NCBI RefSeq assembly: GCF_010015585.1
Contig: NW_022985069.1
Span: forward strand, 1 to 64,000
Length of the DNA: 64,000 bases
Source: Eremomyces bilateralis CBS 781.70
Lineage: Eukaryota; Ascomycota; Dothideomycetes; Eremomycetales; Eremomycetaceae
Direction: 5' to 3'
Shown here: positions 59,062 to 64,000 of the stretch, piece after piece
Layout: every line of letters begins with the position of its first letter
Numbering within the stretch: the stretch's first letter is position 1
Translations under genes and position numbers: made by a program
Notes under the pieces: generated by a model
What the model was told of the DNA's origin: nothing
The model's database searches: none
Seen by the model: the letters and a program-made list of their open reading frames with translations, nothing else

Positions 59062-59598
59062 ATGTCTCAAGAGTATGTCACAATTTAGCTCGCGATACGC
59101 ATTGACTAACAGATACATTCTCCAGAGACGCCAAAAAGGACCCCACCGAGGTGATGGAGCGGACAGAATCAGAGGAAAGTCCTGTTCCCAGCTCGAAGGA
59201 GCGCACGAAGCAGCGCACGAAAGAGAGCACGAAAACCAGTCGGGCGCTCCAACGGCAGAAGCAAGCCTACGACGACGACGAAGACTCGGAATTGGAGGAG
59301 TTCTTGGCGCCGCCGCCGCGAAAGAACCGACGGATGATTCCGGTTCACCAGTCTCGAATTTCCGACCGGCCCATTAAGAAAGGCGCCGAAGATAGTAGTT
59401 TGAAGATTAAGATCGAGCTGGACTTGGAAGTTGAGGTAAGTAGTGTTCTACTGCCTGGCATTTCGTCCCCTCAAATCTTATGAAATACAGGTAGAGATTT
59501 ACGCTCGCGTCAAAGGAGATGTGACCATCGGGCTGATGTAATGGCAGCTCGAGCTCTATGCTAGGGTGAAGGGGGACGTCACCATCGGTTTACTGTAA
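59062..59598 (+). CDS. Small conserved fungal protein with duplicated last exon
   Basis: Exon 1 (59062-59072, 11 bases) and exon 2 (59126-59435) code 107 residues: MSQEDAKKDPTEVMERTESE, a charged Ser/Thr/Lys-rich part, SELEEFLAPPPRKNRRMIPV and SSLKIKIELDLEVE. The last exon exists twice in tandem, each copy 17 codons including stop and each preceded by an AG. Exon 3a (59491-59541) codes VEIYARVKGDVTIGLM and exon 3b (59548-59598) codes LELYARVKGDVTIGLL. Either gives 123 residues ending in the hydrophobic GDxTxxLL-type tail seen in the family. Relatives are short fungal proteins of unknown function with SLKxKxxLxLxVE..GDLTLxLL ends. Which 3' exon is used cannot be told without transcripts. Confidence 0.72.
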
Positions 59599-59882
59599 GA
59601 GGTTAGTTGGTCATTTCGCTTTTGAACAGAGGAATAATATTCATTTTCAGGACCGAATGATTTGTGTTATTCGCTATCCCGGGGGTCACTCATTAGGCGG
59701 TTGTCATTTTGAAAGAGGGCATGGAGTATTGTAGAGAGATAGGGTTTCCAATTCAAGCAATTGTGTGAAGGATGTATCTAGCCACACGACTCAAAGCGAG
59801 TTCTGTGTTTGTTGCGAATAGCTTTATATTGTCTTAATTGTCGTAATTGAAAGTCTCGTTGCTACTTTCCCTATCTAGTGCA

Positions 59883-60248
59883 CTAATCTTCCTCCATCTC
59901 AGCCATCTCAAGCTCCAATTGCTGCTTCTTCAGCGCTCTCAGCTTCTTCTGCTTCTTGGCTTGAGCTTCCGCTTCGCTTCCCCCCTCCGATTTCTGAACC
60001 TGTTGCTTGCCTCCACCGGAACCGACAACCGGTAATCCGTCAGTTGTCTCTCCCACGGTCTTGAGAACTGGCGACGTCACTCCGCCTACGACAGGGAGAT
60101 CCTTGGTCGTATTATCTACGGTATCCAAAACGCTAAACATACGAAGTCAGTCGAAGTCAGTCGTAGAGGAGATGGAGATTTACCCTCCGAGAAGGCCACC
60201 GTTGCCGCCTTTCTTCCCGCCACCGCCACCTCCGAGTAGTCCTGCCAT
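59883..60248 (-). CDS. Small glycine-rich conserved fungal protein
   Basis: Two exons, 60184-60248 and 59883-60132, giving 104 residues. It starts MAGLLGGGGGGKKGGNGGLL, then two similar units, VLDTVDNTTKDLPVVGGV and VLKTVGETTDGLPVVGSG, which form an internal repeat of about 20 residues. It ends in a charged helix (AKKQKKLRALKKQQLELEMA). Small proteins of this build (Gly-rich start, repeated V-DTVxNTTxDLPVVG units) are common in filamentous ascomycetes and have no known function. Both splice sites keep the frame. The gap of about 280 bases to the previous gene is the convergent 3' region. Confidence 0.7.
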
Positions 60249-61891
60249 GTTGATTCGTGCGTTTGCTAGTGGGGATGGTAGATGATTGTAGAGGCGATCT
60301 TTTGAGCTTTTGAGGATTCGATGGGAATGGATTGTTTCTTTTCCTTCCAAATAGATCCAGTGCAGTCCGGATTAGCTCGACACTTTTATATCCGAACGGC
60401 CGCCTCTGTGGGTTCGAGACTAGATACTTGTATGAGCGCATAAGGGGGCGCGGAATAAGGCCTGGCCTGCCACTAGGATATTCGGCTTTTCTCAATGACG
60501 TAGAAATCTTGGGATTTTCTCGATGACGTAGAAATCGAGATTGAGGAATCAGGGTCCAGGGATAGTAACTTACCCTTGCAACCATATGTCCGAGTCTCGA
60601 GTTCCGATCACAGGAGATCTGCATGGCCAGGCGCCAAGCCCAAATTATCACCTGTGACCAGACTGGCCAGATTGATCAGGAATCGATTATTGCAATCATA
60701 TCGATCATAGGTGGTCACAGATAGACGGCTACGGGAAGGCGGGGGAACCTGAGGTATATAAACAGGCAAGGTCGTCACTCCTTAGGCCTTGCGTTCAATT
60801 TTCCATACCCCGATACTATATCACAACACCAGCATCTTCGCTTCACTGCTTCCCCCTCTCTGTCCTGTAAAAAGGAGTACGGCGTCAATACGGAGATGTG
60901 GTTTTCAATCCCAGAATCTTAGGCCCCTGGGACAGCCCTACAGCAGACCCTGGTAGGAAATATTTTACCCGGACCAATCAGTGCTGGGCGATTGAATAGA
61001 GTAATTACCATAATCTTCCAAAAGTCAGTTGGCCAGAGAATGGAAACCAAACTTCTGTATTCTGTAAGTCACATATACAGTAGCTGACATCACCAGTTCT
61101 TGCCTTCGGTTCGCTGGACAACTGGCTCGGTTCTAGCCATTGTTCTGCAAACTTGGTGAACAATGTCAAACCTCGTCCAAGGAAACCAGGGACATCCCAG
61201 AGTCTCTTCACGCATTAGACCCAGAATGTGAGCCATCACCTTCGGGTTCTCTTACGGTACGTATGGTACAATACCAGCTGTGGATATAGCGCTGGTGGTT
61301 GGACGGATCGAAAATGTTTCACACCACAAACCAGGCCGAATCACACTTCCCCAGGTTAGAATCTGTCAGCTCGCTTCAGGATAAAGCAGTAGGGGAGGGA
61401 TTCCTACTATCAGTTCCAATGGCAATATCAAGCCAATCATATGCTGCAACGGCTGCGGCACTGCCTGAGTGCCTGAGCTGCTTCCACCAGGTGACCGATA
61501 CCCATCTGCTCGTGGATTCCACGGTGCTTGGAGATCAACGTACTCGATGGTCTTGTGTAAAAGCTACCGAGTTCAATATGAGCCTAAACCTTCCCTAGTG
61601 CATGAATCGAACTGAATTGGGTTGATCATTGGTTCTGAGCATAAAGGCGAGCTGGGTTCGCGGTGGGCCGCCTTGTTCGGGAGAAGGAGCCCAGGCGTGA
61701 GCTCCTGTTGTCGATCAGAACTCAGAGGTTAATAGGTTCTTGGTGCACGATGAGCTGCTCATGGATGAATAATATGAATCAGTGCTTCATTGCTGACGCC
61801 TCGAAGCGTCTTTCCAGCGCCATGCGAAAATTGCCGCTCAAACCCGCTGAAATGCACTCCACGATGCCACTAACTTAAATGCAGCTCATGC
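60249..61891. other. Gene-poor 1.6 kb region
   Basis: No coding gene is supported, although a promoter-like element lies at 60652-60762. A plus-strand frame at 61299-61598 has no family character. The right end is the 3' flank of the ankyrin gene. Confidence 0.4.
60652..60762 (+). promoter_or_regulatory. Palindrome plus TATA box without a recognised gene
   Basis: CTGTGACCA at 60652-60660 and TGGTCACAG at 60712-60720 form a perfect inverted repeat, with a partly palindromic ATCGAT-rich spacer. A textbook TATATAAA follows at 60755-60762, then a pyrimidine-rich leader-like stretch (60780-60865). No convincing reading frame starts in the next 400 bases; the first ATG (60896) gives eight codons. 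It may drive a non-coding RNA or mark a lost gene. Confidence 0.35.
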
Positions 61892-64000
61892 TCAATCATC
61901 CGTCCCGGACTTCAACAACGCTAGCATTGTCTCGTCCTCCGTCTCCGCCGCCCGATCGGCCGGAGTCCTACCCATGTTATCTTTCAATGTGGGATCCGCC
62001 CCACAGCTCAGGAGAAATCGGACCATGCCGACCGAACCGGCACCAGAAACCCAGTGCAAGGCAGTGCATCCTTCCTCGTTCTGTGCGTTCACGTCCGCCT
62101 TTAGCCCGTTATTCCCTTGAAGAAGCATTTCGATGACGGCCGCATGTGAGGGCAGTTCCGCATCCTCGTCGACGGAGTCGGCCTTGTCCTCTCTGCGAGG
62201 CGGGGAGCGTGCCCGGACTGGCAACGCGACTGTATCCTGCTTGGGGTCCACGCTCTCGTCTTCGAGTCTGGGGCCATCTTTCCCGCCATATTCATGCAGC
62301 GTTTCCCCACGGAACGGATCCTGATTGTGGAAATGGGGCATGCCTGGGGACGATTCATGGCCGTCGACGACTGTGGCATCGTCCAGTTCTTTATCCTTGA
62401 GCTCGTCGTAATGTATGTTCTCGATCTCCGCATGACCTCCCCATGACGCCCAGTGAAGGGCACTGCTACCACTCGCGTCCACTCCACTGGGATCGGCGCC
62501 AACATCTAGCAGATTCTCCGCAAGCTCCACATGGCCGCCTTCCGCTGCCCCCGCGAGCGTCTCCGCCAGTCGCCGAAGGTGCTTCTGCTCTGCCTCGGGG
62601 TCGTTTGCCGCCCTGTCCGCGTCTCGTGCCTCAGCCAGCATGGCCAGCACGCCATCCGAATTGCCGAGTTTCGCAGCGTGGCGCAACGTGTACGTCTCGA
62701 CGAGGCTTTCGGCCGTGCCGCTGTTCCTCAGGAGGATCCGAGAGATGGTATCGTGGCCCTGTGACATGGCGTAGATCGCGACATCCCACCCATCATAGTC
62801 TCTCGCGGATGCATTGGCGCCTTTCTTGAGCATGCGCAGGAAGAGCTTTTCATTCCCGGTCCATGCCGCTGCATGGAGGGCGGTGGTACCGGCAGCGTCC
62901 CGCCCTTCGATGTTCGCGCCGTTAGAAAGCAGGAAAAGCACAGCATCCAGATGTCCGAAATAGACGGCGAAATGAATCGGAGGCGCTCCTATCCAATCCC
63001 ATCCTACGCCCGTTAGTTCATCAAGCTAATCGTAATATACAGGATTTACGAACCGGTTCTGTCGTGCCGAAACAGCTCATTCCCCGGAGACGGTTTCCAG
63101 TGCTCGTCTAAGTCAACGTCGTCATCCTCAGAGACAAGATCATCAAGGGTCGCGGTATCACCCGACGCAGCTGCACGATGTGTAGGCGGGAGCGCTTGGA
63201 GAAAAGCATCGAACTCAGGGTCAGTTGACGCCCACCGCGCGTCAATGGAGATTCGCCTAATAACCGGCCGCTGATAATGGACTCGCCGGAATGGGTGCAT
63301 GTATTCATCCGGAGGAAGAGTTGAACTCCGCCGTATAGAATTCTTCTTTGGATCCGAAGATTCGGGGTTCGATGACTTCCGATCGCGAGGGATACTACCC
63401 GCCGAACGAACCTTTGGTGGTGGCTTGGGTCGCTGGCGCAGATCTTTCCAGAAGTATCGCACACGGTCTTGGTTTTCGACTTTGTACCGCAGAGAGCAAT
63501 GTTTGCATTTCCGTTCGTCGGGATGCACTCCGGTCATCGTGTTCATAGACATGCACCGTGGGCATTGCTTCTCGTTATTCGACGGGGGGTGCTTCATGAG
63601 GAAGCTTAGTCCGATTCTCTTCCCGGGTTGGAACGTTTCGCTCCATCGGTCCAAGGGGACTAGCTCTCCGCCCCGGTCTTCATCCGACACGACGTATTTC
63701 CCACTCTCGACCTTCTCGTAACCCGGGCCGCCTTTATGCATGAGCAACAGAACATCTCTGAATACTTCAGGCGTCGCTGTCAGCATTAGAGGAAGGAAGT
63801 TCTGTCGTCCGAGGGCATCGTCCAAGATGATTGCCTCGGGTCCAAACCCAAACGCCATGTCTTGCGGTCCTCGCTCCCAAATCATCTCTAACTTGAACAA
63901 AGCCTCTTGCATTTGAAATTTGACATCATTGATCCCAACCTCGACTGTATCGAAGCCATTCGTTAGAAGTTTGCGGTTGTCGTCCATTGAACTGGTCATG
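61892..64000 (-). CDS. Ankyrin-repeat protein with N-terminal ubiquitin-like region, partial
   Basis: Two exons are visible, 63055 to the window edge and 61892-63004, joined by a 50-base intron with a GTTCGT donor. An ATG at 63999 fits the frame, but relatives extend further, so the N-terminus is probably cut by the window. Visible coding sequence is about 688 residues. The first ~320 include DDNRKLLTNGFDTVEVGIND, a region resembling the fungal ubiquitin-like domain (LGRQNFLPLMLTATPEVFRD), a CPRCMSMN..CKHCSLRYK zinc-like knuckle and a Ser/Lys-rich linker. Ankyrin repeats follow (WIGAPPIHFAVYFGHLDAVL, TTALHAAAWTGNEKLFLRML, SSALHWASWGGHAEIE, CTALHWVSGAGSVGMVRFLL), interrupted by an acidic disordered insertion around 62170-62400. 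It is probably a cytosolic scaffold; partners are unknown. Confidence 0.82.

Overview
The window reads as nuclear DNA of a filamentous ascomycete (Pezizomycotina). Most genes carry short introns of about 45 to 130 bases with GT..AG ends and CTAAC/CTAAT-type branch sites. The recognisable set includes a SUN-family wall protein, glutathione-dependent formaldehyde dehydrogenase, mL67/Mhr1, a zinc-finger NB-ARC-TPR NLR, a DUF7580 protein and an HNH_2 protein. The class cannot be fixed from the sequence alone. Gene density is low, with about 24 genes in 64 kb and several gene-poor stretches of 1.5 to 3.5 kb. All exon coordinates below were read by eye from splice signals, frame and remembered family sequences; none has transcript support.

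Layout. 0.7-9.6 kb: a Cyk3-like transglutaminase-fold protein, a membrane-anchored kinase-like protein and a proline/serine-rich protein, separated by long non-coding stretches. 12.5-19.5 kb: Arp2 (6 exons), a cupin, a ceramide synthase (4 exons) and S-(hydroxymethyl)glutathione dehydrogenase (6 exons). 19.5-25.8 kb: gene-poor, with a truncated Tc1/mariner-type transposase and an HNH_2 protein. 25.9-45.1 kb: housekeeping block with SUN protein, mL67, a Vps38/UVRAG/Atg14-like protein, a low-complexity conserved protein, the small KEOPS subunit Pcc1, a small mitochondrial protein, a DUF202 membrane protein, a DUF3303-like gene with a one-base frameshift, DEAD-box helicase Dbp5 and the F-BAR/C1/SH3 protein Bzz1. 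46-49 kb: a bZIP factor with a uORF-rich leader and an AsaB/GA4-desaturase-like enzyme. 49.9-57.5 kb: a 1387-residue zinc-finger NB-ARC-TPR receptor head to head with a DUF7580 protein, followed by an alpha/beta-hydrolase remnant. 57.7-64 kb: three small conserved fungal proteins, a promoter-like region without a gene, and an ankyrin protein that runs off the right edge.

How the genes work together. Arp2, Bzz1 (which promotes Arp2/3 actin nucleation at endocytic sites) and the Cyk3-like protein all belong to the actin/cytokinesis machinery, but they are not neighbours and this may be chance. The most system-like unit is the divergent NLR/DUF7580 pair sharing a 482-bp intergenic region, which resembles fungal receptor-effector pairs of allorecognition and programmed cell death. 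No LTR element, retrovirus-like element, Polinton, rRNA, tRNA or CRISPR array was recognised.
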